A program made the position numbers and the translations under genes. Positions 25,567 to 34,750 of a DNA stretch of 64,000 bases are shown here, one piece after another. The notes under the pieces were generated by a model. It made no database searches and was not told where the DNA came from. It saw only the letters and a program-made list of their open reading frames with translations. The number at the start of each line of letters is the position of its first letter. The first letter of the stretch is position 1. The DNA is from CAZHCA01 sp964530825 (GTDB taxonomy: Bacteria > Bacteroidota > Bacteroidia > Chitinophagales > Saprospiraceae). Location: contig CAZHCA010000018.1 in the NCBI GenBank assembly GCA_964530825.1, positions 1 to 64,000 of the forward strand. The letters run 5' to 3'.

Positions 25567-27487
25567 CATTCAACCGCATATACTCGAATACCACTTCGTC
25601 GGCTTCCAGATCGTTAATATCCCGGAGCTGCGTCTCGGTCATGCCGTAGCGGCGGGCGATGTCGCGCACCGTCTCACCTGCTCTAACCACATGCACTCGG
25701 TAGCGAGGATTTGTACGATTGATTTCGGGCTCGGTAAGGGACTCATCCGAAGAGCTCGTGAGTACCGACCGGGCGCGTAAATTATCACTTACGCCAGCCG
25801 GAGGCAAGCTGTAAGACTTAGGGACCATGCCCGTAGGAGCCGATCCGGGAGGGTAGGATCGCGAACTCCTCGTATTCTGGGTGCCACTCCCTTGCTGGCT
25901 GTTGCCGCGCAAGTTGGGTACCGGGCTAGAGGGATTTAAAGACGGATTGGTAGGTTGCTGACCCTGTTGCGGGAGCGTATATGGCTGCTGGGGTGTTGTC
26001 TGTCCTCCCTGATTTTGATTGAAGTTAGAGGGAAGAGAGGGTTGTCCCTGCGGATTGTTAGGGTAAGGAGAAAAACCGGCATTATTATTCTGGGACGGAT
26101 TATTTAGGTTGTAGCTACCGTAATTACTCGGCATACCGGGTGAGGGGTTACCGCTGCGTTGTTGGCTGCTTGTGCTCTGGGTGGGTTGTAGGTTGAAATT
26201 GCCGTATCCTTGCGGCGTACCACTGCTTGCCGCCGGTGTGCTGTACTGCACATCGCAGTCATTCGTTTTGAGTTGTTGACCCGGCGAAACATCCTGGTTG
26301 GGCGCCAGATTGTTCATATCGCGAAATCGCTCCTCCGTATAGCCATACATAGCAGCCAGTGTCGCTACGTTTTCGCCGGGACGTACGGTATGCATTCCCG
26401 ATGTGTTACGCCATGCCTTGGTGGAGGTGGAACCCGAAAATTCGCTGGTGGTGAACGGATTTGCTGAGCGAGCGGCGAAACTTTGCGGCGTGCCACCGCT
26501 GGGGCCACCTTGCTGAATCACGATTTCCTGCCCCGGTTTGATCAGGTTGGAATTTTGAATAAAGTCATTTAATTGACGCAGTTGATCCAGGTTGAGGTTA
26601 TACTTTCTGGCTATGGCGATCAGGGTTTCACCTTTTTTCACTTCGTGAACGATCGCTTGGCCGCGAGGATCCGCTGCGGCGGCCACAGCAGCTTTCTGTC
26701 CGCCCGGAGCGGTTCGAAAATCAAAAGACGTTGGAGTAGAGCTGGGCGGTTGCCCGCTCCGACTGGTCATCATATTGCGGTTGGGGCTGTTACAAAGCTG
26801 CTGTACGTATTGGTTAAGCGGCATATCGTTAACAGTGGCCAGTTGGAAAACCGGCGCATTGCCGCTCGTTTTTTCCCCGATTACCCCAATACCACTGACG
26901 TAATTGATGTCCATGGTGCGATTGGAGTAATTAAACGCTAAGCGGAAGGTGAATTGTTGTAAGCACTGATAAGGCTGCTGGTTGACAAAAAAGACTTTAC
27001 CCCGCGGATCATTATTGGAGAGGTCACCCGATTTTGGGGCACTCATATCGTAGGCAAAGCGGTACTGATCCGAATTGTAGACAATCTCGCTGCCCGTTTT
27101 TTTCAAGTAGCCGCCGCTTAGCACTTTGCAAAGTTTATAGCTGTTATTCCCTACCGGATAAAGCATAAAGACGATGCTCACATTGTTTTTAACCTGCTGA
27201 TACATATCCGGATTGAGTTCAGTTGAATTACAGCTCAGGACACCGTTGGGCAGCGTCGATTGAATTGGCGCTGTCCGGTCATTGCCGACATCGAGAATGA
27301 GCCAGCTTTGGTTGTTGAGTTGTATGCGGTATTGGACGTAGTTGCGATTGCTGCTGGCCGCCCCGTATGTATATTCCAGGCGTTGCATACAGGAAGGATC
27401 AAACAAAATGTATACTTCCTGGCTTTGTGCCGTAAGCGGTAGTAAAAAAAGGACGAAGGAGGAAAAAAGTCCAATCAAAATTTTCAT
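25559..27487 (-). CDS. Exported LysM-domain protein with Gln/Asn-rich linker
   Basis: This 642-residue protein has a signal peptide (about 1-22, ending AQSQ), an N-terminal beta-rich domain of about 200 residues that is not recognised, then three LysM motifs: about 280-325 (VKKGETLIAIARKYNLNL), about 365-410 (VRPGENVATLAAMYGYTE) and about 598-642 (VRAGETVRDIARRYGMTE). The region between the second and third is about 180 residues of low-complexity Pro/Gln/Asn/Ser sequence, probably disordered. LysM domains bind peptidoglycan or chitin-type glycans. Role is inferred as cell-wall binding; no hydrolase domain is visible. Confidence 0.88.
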   Translation of the reverse strand: MKILIGLFSSFVLFLLPLTAQSQEVYILFDPSCMQRLEYTYGAASSNRNYVQYRIQLNNQSWLILDVGNDRTAPIQSTLPNGVLSCNSTELNPDMYQQVKNNVSIVFMLYPVGNNSYKLCKVLSGGYLKKTGSEIVYNSDQYRFAYDMSAPKSGDLSNNDPRGKVFFVNQQPYQCLQQFTFRLAFNYSNRTMDINYVSGIGVIGEKTSGNAPVFQLATVNDMPLNQYVQQLCNSPNRNMMTSRSGQPPSSTPTSFDFRTAPGGQKAAVAAAADPRGQAIVHEVKKGETLIAIARKYNLNLDQLRQLNDFIQNSNLIKPGQEIVIQQGGPSGGTPQSFAARSANPFTTSEFSGSTSTKAWRNTSGMHTVRPGENVATLAAMYGYTEERFRDMNNLAPNQDVSPGQQLKTNDCDVQYSTPAASSGTPQGYGNFNLQPTQSTSSQQRSGNPSPGMPSNYGSYNLNNPSQNNNAGFSPYPNNPQGQPSLPSNFNQNQGGQTTPQQPYTLPQQGQQPTNPSLNPSSPVPNLRGNSQQGSGTQNTRSSRSYPPGSAPTGMVPKSYSLPPAGVSDNLRARSVLTSSSDESLTEPEINRTNPRYRVHVVRAGETVRDIARRYGMTETQLRDINDLEADEVVFEYMRLNVI

Positions 27488-27686
27488 GCTAAACGGTTTG
27501 CTAACACCACAAATGAAATTGTAATGTAAGAGAATTCAGGGTATTACACAAATTTTTTTATGTGCCCAACCTTTTGTTTCAAGATTTTAACGCAAAATGG
27601 GGTAAAAAGGTGCGTTAGGGCGGATTATTTAATAGCACATTGGTTGTAATCAGCCAAACTTCTTCCGGCTATCGACACAATCCGGT

Positions 27687-27890
27687 CTATCCGTATTTTT
27701 GGGGTGGTACCTCGATGATCATGTACTCGGCCTGTCCGGTATTCTTGGTATCCAAAATCCGGGTTCGAACCTGGTGAATCGAGTCCCCCATCGTGTATTC
27801 CACCAGAACTTCTTCGCAGCGCACAGCATAGTGCTCAATAAAGTCGTAAAACGTACAGGAAATGGGCGTGTATTCAGACATGCGTTTCAT
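27687..27890 (-). CDS. Rof-like (Rho-binding antiterminator) small protein
   Basis: This 67-residue protein resembles Rof/YaeO, a small OB/Sm-like protein that binds Rho and reduces Rho-dependent termination. The shared features are the opening YTPISCTFYDFIE, a central V..EY strand, and a RILD...AEYMIIE closing part. The start could be the second methionine (MSEYTP). The next gene downstream is a TPMT-type methyltransferase, but the order on the minus strand places this gene after it. The Rho link is inferred from family similarity only. Confidence 0.65.
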   Translation of the reverse strand: MKRMSEYTPISCTFYDFIEHYAVRCEEVLVEYTMGDSIHQVRTRILDTKNTGQAEYMIIEVPPQKYG

Positions 27891-27924
27891 TGAAAAAGGT
27901 CAGAAAGGGAAAAATGGTTGCCCG

Positions 27925-28533
27925 TCAATCCTGGCGCACTACCTCCAAAAACACCTCTCTGCCCAGTCGTGGGGCAATCGAATCCTGGGCCATCTCGAGC
28001 CGTCGGATCTCGAAATAGGGCTCGAATAATTGCAGGTATTCCGCCATCGTGCCTCCAAAGGGAGGGCCCTCGAAGTCGAATTCGTGGGCAAAAAGGACGC
28101 CCGCCAGTCTTCCTCCCGTAACGAGCAATTCCCGGGTGTGAGCCACATAGCGAGGCCGCAAGCTGGGGTCGATGGCGCTGAAAAAAGTTTGCTCCAGAAT
28201 CAAATCGTAAGCAGGGTCGAGCTCGAAGAAATCTTCCACCAAAAGGTGATCGCGCGGAAAACCAGGCGCAACATCCTGAAGGCGCTCAAACGCGGCGGGG
28301 GCCCAGTCGCAAACGTATACCTGTTGGTACCCACGCTCGTGCAGATAAGCCGCCTCGTAGGCGCGCCCCGCACCAGGGATGAGAATCCGGGTATCGGGGG
28401 TCGTGTTGGCATCCAGGTAGTTGCGCAGCGGCGGGGAGACCTGGCCCATATCCCAGGGTGTATTGCCGTGGCGATAGCGCTCATTCCAGTATTTTGGATT
28501 TAGTGCTTTCAAATTCTGCATTTTAAATGACAT
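27925..28533 (-). CDS. TPMT-type class I methyltransferase
   Basis: This protein of about 202 residues belongs to the thiopurine S-methyltransferase family. It has the N-terminal YWNERYRHGNTPWDMGQVSP signature (about 14-33), the SAM-binding loop LIPGAGRAYEAAYL, and the EQTFFSAIDP and GPPFGG motifs. Bacterial members detoxify chalcogens, thiols or halides. The start at 28533 (ATG overlapping the stop region of the upstream membrane protein gene) suits translational coupling; a GTG at 28557 is an alternative. Confidence 0.88.
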   Translation of the reverse strand: MSFKMQNLKALNPKYWNERYRHGNTPWDMGQVSPPLRNYLDANTTPDTRILIPGAGRAYEAAYLHERGYQQVYVCDWAPAAFERLQDVAPGFPRDHLLVEDFFELDPAYDLILEQTFFSAIDPSLRPRYVAHTRELLVTGGRLAGVLFAHEFDFEGPPFGGTMAEYLQLFEPYFEIRRLEMAQDSIAPRLGREVFLEVVRQD

Positions 28534-29131
28534 GGCCTTGCAGTCCTGTTTCTTCACCTGCTGCCATCTTATTGATTTCTGGTTGAATTATCCAGATGCC
28601 AATAAAAAGGAACCACACTAAGATCATCTCACCAATATACCCTGACAATTCTTGTTTCTGCCCGGTCAGGGCAGTCTTGTAACTCCGCCCAATAAAATAG
28701 AACAGGTAGCCAAAAGCGGCGAACATCACCAAACCCAAAAAGGCATAGATAGCAAAGGCGATCAGGTAACTTTTTTCTAATTCCGAGTTTTGAAAAAAAG
28801 AAACGATAAAAACAGCGTATCCGGCAAACCAAACCAAGGGTGCAACCAGGCAGGTCTTAAACCATACCATAGATAATCCGTCTTTCACCGGTGCTTTTTG
28901 GTAGAGTAAACGCCCGACCTGCCAATACCACAATAAGGTGATGACTAAGGGCAGAAAGCTGAGGAGAAAAGTGAATAAAAAATAATTCCTTAGAGATTGC
29001 TGTCCCGTTTCATTATCGGGATTTACGATAAGATCACCGAGATAAATGTAAAAATTGATGAAAAAACCGACGATGGGTATGCCGTAAACGATTAGGAATA
29101 ACTGCCAGTGCTTGAGGTGTAAGATCCACAT
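28523..29131 (-). CDS. Hypothetical multi-pass membrane protein
   Basis: This 202-residue protein has about five membrane helices (near 11-31, 47-69, 93-113, 121-146 and 165-183) and no recognised domain. Features include YFIGRSYKTALTGQ and a last helix followed by WIIQPEINKM, which resembles other uncharacterised Bacteroidota membrane proteins. The stop overlaps the methyltransferase start and the upstream DUF4230-like gene ends 26 bases before its start, suggesting one operon. No function can be stated. Confidence 0.75.
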   Translation of the reverse strand: MWILHLKHWQLFLIVYGIPIVGFFINFYIYLGDLIVNPDNETGQQSLRNYFLFTFLLSFLPLVITLLWYWQVGRLLYQKAPVKDGLSMVWFKTCLVAPLVWFAGYAVFIVSFFQNSELEKSYLIAFAIYAFLGLVMFAAFGYLFYFIGRSYKTALTGQKQELSGYIGEMILVWFLFIGIWIIQPEINKMAAGEETGLQGHVI

Positions 29132-29157
29132 CGTAATTTGGTTTGGGCTAGCTTTCC

Positions 29158-30375
29158 TCAGCGGCGGCTGTCCAGGTCGCTGAAAGAATCATCATCTTTT
29201 TCGTAGGCTGGGTCGGGTGCCCCCTCGCGGAAGCGCACCTCCAGCTTATACTTTCGATTGATGCTGGCAAAAAGAGGCTCAAACATGGTCCTGACCACTT
29301 CTACGGCCTGCTTTTTAGCTTTATCCATAACGTCATTTTCGTAAGCCTCGCGCCTAAACTCTTCGCGTAACAGGTTGAGGGATTCGTTAAAGTCGACCCC
29401 CTGGACTTCGCGCAACCAACCAATGTCGAGTTTGTCGATCCTCGGGTATACTTCGTGCGAAAGAATCGTGGGCTCGGGGAGCGTCACTACCACGGAATTA
29501 GTCGAGGTGCTCAGGCTTACATCAAAATATTCGTTCAACCGGAAACCTACCTTCAGGATGCTGATGGCCGAGAGTTCCAAATCGGAAGAAGACACGGCAA
29601 AACCCCAGATCCGGGTTTGCAATTGTTTGTTGATGCCTTTCTTATCCCGAACTTCCATGGTAGCCAGTTCAGCAATCGCCTTTTCGACCCGCTGCTGCAA
29701 CAGGCCACGCGACCGACCGAAGTCCGCGACCTGTGCGCGCTCCTTCATGCGGGCCATCAGCGGCTTCAGCCCTTCGGTGAGGGCAATACCGCACGGCGTA
29801 TCCACATTCTTACCGACACCGTACAGGTTGCCGTCGCGATTTTCGACGAGGGCCATCATAACCTGGTTGACAAAAAAACAAGTGTATTTGGAAGCCACTT
29901 CGTTCAGTACGTCGGCCGCATTAGTCGATTCGTTGTCGTACCAGGCTTGGTAGAGATTTGAGGTGGTGTCGGCCATATTGACAAAATCCTCGTAGTAGAG
30001 TTTGCGCAAGTAAGGGTGGTGCTTTTGGTATTCGTCCTCGAGTTGGGTGCGCAGGTTGGAGGCCAAACCCATGCGATCTGCCACGTGGCGCAGGATGGCC
30101 ATGTTGATATCATAAACCAAATTATCAAACTCGCGACGGTAGCGCCTTGGATTGGAAAGGATTGCCAGGGCATTTTCTTCGTCGAGCTCGAACTGGAAGT
30201 CGGCATCCTGGTAGCGAATTTGCAGCTCTTTAGGGACGAAGGTGTAGGTATTATCCTTTAGGTTTTTATTGTAGTACCGGTAAAATACGATCCCCACCAG
30301 CGTAAGCATGAGCAGGATCAGAATTAGGCGACTCAATTTGAGGCCGCCGGAAACCGGATTGGGCGTACTAGCCAT
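29158..30375 (-). CDS. DUF4230-like membrane-anchored protein
   Basis: This 405-residue protein has one N-terminal membrane helix (about 14-31) and a large soluble part. The C-terminal third resembles DUF4230 (a beta strand region VVVTLPEPTILSHEVYPRID, then a helical VDFNESLNLLREEFRREAYE and VEVVRTMFEPLF). The middle region (about 60-230) is helical and not recognised. It overlaps the downstream end of the DinB gene by 8 bases, so both are probably in the same transcript. The function is unknown; the DUF4230 assignment is tentative. Confidence 0.65.
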   Translation of the reverse strand: MASTPNPVSGGLKLSRLILILLMLTLVGIVFYRYYNKNLKDNTYTFVPKELQIRYQDADFQFELDEENALAILSNPRRYRREFDNLVYDINMAILRHVADRMGLASNLRTQLEDEYQKHHPYLRKLYYEDFVNMADTTSNLYQAWYDNESTNAADVLNEVASKYTCFFVNQVMMALVENRDGNLYGVGKNVDTPCGIALTEGLKPLMARMKERAQVADFGRSRGLLQQRVEKAIAELATMEVRDKKGINKQLQTRIWGFAVSSSDLELSAISILKVGFRLNEYFDVSLSTSTNSVVVTLPEPTILSHEVYPRIDKLDIGWLREVQGVDFNESLNLLREEFRREAYENDVMDKAKKQAVEVVRTMFEPLFASINRKYKLEVRFREGAPDPAYEKDDDSFSDLDSRR

Positions 30376-30874
30376 CAGTAGTGGTTTTTGATCTCACATA
30401 ATAGATGTAATCAGTGCCCGGAAGGTTCGGGGCTTCGAGCTGCCGCAACATCATTATGACTTGTCCGCGGTGGTAGGTGCTGTGGTTTATGCAGTGGAGG
30501 GTGATTTCGCCTCCGGCCTGCCGGTAAGACCTGCCGGATAGATTCTGGTAGGTAAATACACGGTGCTCGAAGCGGTCATCCTGCTTTGCTAGAAATACCT
30601 GCCAAGCCCGGATGGAGTTCATCAGACCATCCAATACGCCCAGGTGGTCGCCCCGGTAATTTTTGGCTGGCCAGGCTCCGGCGCTTTTGCCCTTTAGGCG
30701 GTCTAACCAAATGACTTGTGCATCCCAGATGTGAAGCAGGGTTTTGCATATGGAAGGGAAACTGGCAACGAAGGTTTGCTCAAAATCCTCCTTTGGGCGC
30801 TGCCTCAAGTAGGCGATAAGGCGCTCGTGGGCCCATGAATTGTAGTCGACGTAATTGCGCAAAAGGTCGAGCAT
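30368..30874 (-). CDS. DinB family protein
   Basis: This protein of about 168 residues has the four-helix DinB/YfiT fold. It shows NSWAHERLIAYL near the N-terminus, LLHIWDAQVIWLDRL (first histidine ligand) and the C-terminal HCINHSTYHRGQVIMMLRQL with the remaining metal-binding histidines. DinB proteins are metal-dependent, with thiol transferase or unknown activities. Start is at MLDLLRNY (30874); an upstream in-frame start adds an unlikely basic stretch. It is the first gene of a minus-strand run ending at the Rof-like gene. Confidence 0.88.
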   Translation of the reverse strand: MLDLLRNYVDYNSWAHERLIAYLRQRPKEDFEQTFVASFPSICKTLLHIWDAQVIWLDRLKGKSAGAWPAKNYRGDHLGVLDGLMNSIRAWQVFLAKQDDRFEHRVFTYQNLSGRSYRQAGGEITLHCINHSTYHRGQVIMMLRQLEAPNLPGTDYIYYVRSKTTTDG

Positions 30875-30988
30875 TGGAGTGAGATTATTATTTTTCAAAT
30901 ATAGGCAAAAAATGAGCACCGCGCCCCCGGCAGGTCAGCCTGTCCGACATAAGCGCGCAATCTTATCGTAAACCGTACCTTTATATAT

Positions 30989-31858
30989 ATGCATATGCCA
31001 AAGAACTCTTTTTCTATGGAAATCCAGACCACCCTCAACTGCGCCGGTAGGCTACTCACCTTGGATAGCCCGCGCATTATGGGTATTCTTAACGTAACCC
31101 CCGATTCCTTCTTCGATGGCGGCCGTTACACCGATACCGAAGCAATCGTGACCCACGTCGGTCGGATGCTCAGTGAGGGCGCCGACATTATCGACGTAGG
31201 AGGTATGTCATCCCGCCCAGGAGCTGACCTTGTACCGGTAGAGACCGAACTCGAACGCGTACTCCCGGCGATCGAGGCTATCCGGTCGGCCTTTCCCGGA
31301 GCGCTGATATCCATTGATACGATCCGCGCAGCAGTGGCACGTCGGGCCATAGCCGCCGGTGCAGCCTTGATCAACGATATCTCGGCGGGCAGCTTTGATG
31401 ACCAAATGTATGCTGCAGTAGCCACATTGGGGGTACCTTACATCCTGATGCATATGCAGGGTACTCCCCGTACCATGCAAACCGATCCGCAGTATGACGA
31501 CGTCGTTTTAGATGTCTTGGATTTTTTCCTGCAAGAAATCGGTAAATTGCGGGAACTGGGCGTGGTCGACATCGTGCTCGATCCGGGCTTCGGTTTTGGA
31601 AAGTCGGTTATCCATAACTACCGGTTGCTGAAACACCTGCAGGATTTTGGTACCGTCACCGGTTTACCGGTACTGGCCGGGGTGTCGCGTAAATCGATGA
31701 TCAACAAAATACTAGGGACCCGGCCCGAAGAAGCTTTAAACGGCACCTCTGTATTGCACGTATTCGCCTTGCAAAACGGGGCGCGCCTGCTGCGGGTACA
31801 CGATGTAAAAGAAGCGAAACAGGTCGTACAGCTATGGCAACAACTGAACAGCGTATAG
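30989..31858 (+). CDS. folP: Dihydropteroate synthase
   Basis: This 289-residue TIM-barrel enzyme carries all main motifs: IMGILNVTPDSFFDGGRY, DIIDVGGMSSRPGA, ISIDTIRAAVA, LINDISAG, ILMHMQGTP, VLDPGFGFGKS and GVSRKSMI. It condenses p-aminobenzoate with dihydropterin pyrophosphate in folate synthesis and is the target of sulfonamides. Translation could start at the ATG at 30989 or the ATG nine codons in (MEIQTT). Its 3' end overlaps the next gene by 25 bases, so the two are probably co-expressed. Confidence 0.95.
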   Translation: MHMPKNSFSMEIQTTLNCAGRLLTLDSPRIMGILNVTPDSFFDGGRYTDTEAIVTHVGRMLSEGADIIDVGGMSSRPGADLVPVETELERVLPAIEAIRSAFPGALISIDTIRAAVARRAIAAGAALINDISAGSFDDQMYAAVATLGVPYILMHMQGTPRTMQTDPQYDDVVLDVLDFFLQEIGKLRELGVVDIVLDPGFGFGKSVIHNYRLLKHLQDFGTVTGLPVLAGVSRKSMINKILGTRPEEALNGTSVLHVFALQNGARLLRVHDVKEAKQVVQLWQQLNSV

Positions 31859-33318
31859 AATCAACGGGGGGGCCCCTAAACGAGGAAGCATTGAAGCTGT
31901 TGGGGCTACGCTATCTGAAATCGTATTACCGCTTTACACCCCGCACCGACGATATTCGGGTATATACCGACCAGTACGCCGAGGGCGGGCTGATCATGGA
32001 TGGGTTGTTGCAATTTCACCAACCTGACGGCGAACTGTTCACGGCCAGCCTGGAAGCGACTTCCGAAGCCAAACAGCGGGAAATTCGCTACCGTATTCAC
32101 GAAGAACTCATATGGTGGGACGGCTTTGCGACCATTGCGACCCTGGCGACCATAGTAGTAGGTTACTTGCACATCGAAGGGATTTACCTCATTTCCTATC
32201 TCACCTTCTGGGGAGCCGTGCTGGCTGTGCTCGGTGCGATTTTCCTATGCGCCGGTTTATTTTACGCAATTATGCGTCGGCGTCCGCTTCGGCGCTATCG
32301 GTATATCTACGCGATCGAGCAATTCAAAAATTATTTTGCCAACGACCAATGGGTCATCTTTGCCGAAACCGTTTTTGAAAATTACCAGCCACCGGCTAAT
32401 AATATGATCCCCGAGGATGAGGGAAAATACAACAACCCCTATTACGAAGAGTTGAAGCAGCAATGTATCAACAACGGATTCGGTTTGATTGAAGTCACGC
32501 GCGAGCATCGGGTCCAACTCTTGGCGGCCCCGGCCCGGAATAGCGAGGCGGGAGACCGGCAGCGAATCATCCGGTTCCTGAGCGAAAGTGAACTGGGCCG
32601 CGGCTTCGAACAGATGAAATTTACTTCTTTGGGGCAAGTACTTTACCGCCGCCTGCCGTGGATTGCACGCCGCGCCGATCTGACTAACCTGATGCGCTTC
32701 CGCAAAACCTTTTACAAACAGGTTGTACTGGTGCTGACGACCCTTCCCTTGTGGTTATTTTTATTATACCGCGAGATTGAGCTGGCCCGCCCGGTCATAC
32801 TGGCCGATGAAGCCTATATCGATGAATTGTTGGCCCTTAAACGACGGCGTCAGGTTCACCAGGCCTACATCCCTATGGACGATCCCTACATCCTGCCGTT
32901 TGAACCCAAGACGAAACCCTACCTGGCTGTCATGGATTCCAATTTGCGCACACCGGATGCGCTCTATCCGGTGCAACCCGGTTTTTATATTATGCTGCAG
33001 GAAGAGGGCCTGGTACGCTACGATTGTGAACGGTTCTTTACTTTCCGGAACGATAAATACATGGTTATCGCCCGGCGTACCAAAGACATCAATCAGATGC
33101 GCCAGGATCTGCAAGACCTTAATCGCTATAAATTAGAGAGCGGAGCCCTGGCCATGAACTGCCTGGATTTTGACAAAGAGTACTACGTGGTTTTTACTGG
33201 CGAATTGTACAATACTTTCGAGGAGGCTCAAATTGCCGCCCGCCAGTGGCGACGTTCCCTGGCTACTACCGACCTGCGTTTTGATCTGCGCATCGAGCAG
33301 ATCCGTCCTGTGCGGTGA
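31834..33318 (+). CDS. Hypothetical membrane protein with SPOR-like C-terminus
   Basis: This 494-residue protein overlaps the end of folP by 25 bases. It has three predicted membrane helices (about 95-113, 116-146 and 297-314), basic stop-transfer runs (RRRPLRRYRY), and soluble parts between and after them. The last 55 residues (EYYVVFTGELYNTFEEAQIAA) look like a SPOR-type fold, which in other proteins binds denuded peptidoglycan. This assignment is weak. No enzyme motif is seen. The overlap suggests coupling with folate synthesis only in expression, not in function. Confidence 0.7.
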   Translation: MATTEQRIESTGGPLNEEALKLLGLRYLKSYYRFTPRTDDIRVYTDQYAEGGLIMDGLLQFHQPDGELFTASLEATSEAKQREIRYRIHEELIWWDGFATIATLATIVVGYLHIEGIYLISYLTFWGAVLAVLGAIFLCAGLFYAIMRRRPLRRYRYIYAIEQFKNYFANDQWVIFAETVFENYQPPANNMIPEDEGKYNNPYYEELKQQCINNGFGLIEVTREHRVQLLAAPARNSEAGDRQRIIRFLSESELGRGFEQMKFTSLGQVLYRRLPWIARRADLTNLMRFRKTFYKQVVLVLTTLPLWLFLLYREIELARPVILADEAYIDELLALKRRRQVHQAYIPMDDPYILPFEPKTKPYLAVMDSNLRTPDALYPVQPGFYIMLQEEGLVRYDCERFFTFRNDKYMVIARRTKDINQMRQDLQDLNRYKLESGALAMNCLDFDKEYYVVFTGELYNTFEEAQIAARQWRRSLATTDLRFDLRIEQIRPVR

Positions 33319-33480
33319 TATTTGTAACCCTCGTACCGGTCTTTTCTTTCTACCTTGCTATCAGTAAATTAAAAGCTGATTCAGGACATTCACTTTGTTG
33401 TAAAAGCAGAAATTGCGTACCGACAACCTTATTCGATTTAAGAAAAGTCGCTCCGCTCCATTGATCCCAGTACTTTTTTC

Positions 33481-34569
33481 ATGAAGAAGGCGCTTCAATC
33501 CCAATTACAACTATTGTGTGTGACCCACCGAATACCGGGTGCACTCTTTGCCTTCCAACGGGCTAACAAAACGCCAATGAGCATCGCTGCCGGTTGGGCC
33601 GACCGGGAAGCCCGCATCCCGATGCAAAACAGCCATTTCATGCTTACTGGCAGTATTGGTAAGTCTTTTGTTGCAGCGCTGGTTATTCAGATGGCAGAAG
33701 TGGGTGCCTTCGGACTCGACGACCGCATGATCCACCTGCTTCCCCATTTTCGCGATCTGGAAAAACTACCCAACGGGGCCAAGCTCACGGTACGCATGCT
33801 GCTCAACCATACAAGTGGGTTGCCTCGCTACGTGTTCTCTCCCCAGATTTGGAACGCTATGCATTACGATCCCGAAAAGCATTGGACACCCGAGGAACGC
33901 CTAGCGCTGCTGTATGGTAAATCCGCACTCCATCCGGCTGGCAAAGGATGGTCGTACTCTGATACCAATTACATCCTATTGGGGATGTTGCTCGAAACCC
34001 TGAGCGGAAAACCGTATTACCAATTACTGCGGGAGAAAATTTTGCTTCCGGGCAACGTGCAGGGGCTTATTCCAGCCGATCGCCGGCACATCCCGGGCTT
34101 AACGGCAGCATATACCGGATTGCAAACGGAATTCATGTTGCCGACTAAAGTAGCGGAACCGGATCGCTACGCCTTCAACCCTCAACTGGAATGGACGGGC
34201 GGCGGATTGGCCGGTAACCCTGCCGGATTGGTGCAGGCTTTTACGCAAATGATGAGCGGCGAAATGCTATCCGAACAGGTTCGCAACACTTTGACAACAA
34301 TCAGCGTTGAACAAACGGATTTAAATGGTGAAGGAAGTTACGGCCATGGGTGCATGCTCTGGGTGCTAGACAGGATCGTTTCTTACGGGCATACCGGATT
34401 CATGCCGGGTTTCCTCAGCGTAGTGGAATGGTTGCCGGGTTACGCGACGGCGCTGGCGCTGCAGATCAACACCGACTGTCTGCCCGATAATATCACGCCT
34501 AATCGCCTGCTTTTGCTCATGCGTCGAATTGTTCTACGCAAAGGCAACCTTAAGCCCGTCATTGAATAA
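33481..34569 (+). CDS. Serine beta-lactamase-like hydrolase
   Basis: This 362-residue protein matches the beta-lactamase/PBP-like serine hydrolase family (class C-like, esterase group). It has SxxK as Ser58-Ile-Gly-Lys61 in LTGSIGKSF, a Tyr motif at Tyr159 in GWSYSDTNY (Asp in place of the usual Asn), and HTG in YGHTGFMPG. There is no signal peptide, so it appears cytoplasmic, unlike true penicillin-binding enzymes. Substrate is not predictable; members include esterases and D-amino peptidases. It is a single gene. Confidence 0.88.
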   Translation: MKKALQSQLQLLCVTHRIPGALFAFQRANKTPMSIAAGWADREARIPMQNSHFMLTGSIGKSFVAALVIQMAEVGAFGLDDRMIHLLPHFRDLEKLPNGAKLTVRMLLNHTSGLPRYVFSPQIWNAMHYDPEKHWTPEERLALLYGKSALHPAGKGWSYSDTNYILLGMLLETLSGKPYYQLLREKILLPGNVQGLIPADRRHIPGLTAAYTGLQTEFMLPTKVAEPDRYAFNPQLEWTGGGLAGNPAGLVQAFTQMMSGEMLSEQVRNTLTTISVEQTDLNGEGSYGHGCMLWVLDRIVSYGHTGFMPGFLSVVEWLPGYATALALQINTDCLPDNITPNRLLLLMRRIVLRKGNLKPVIE

Positions 34570-34750
34570 CCCATTGCCCTTTCGAACTTGGTTTGCCGCC
34601 GTGAGATCAACCGGTAGGTGGCTAACCGATTAAAAAAATTGACCCATTAAACCTTCATTGAACTTTCGGACTCTTTAGACCTAATTGCTTTTTCGACATT
34701 TTTGAAAAAAGCATACACTCGACGCTTAAAGCATTTGCTGGAGGACTATT

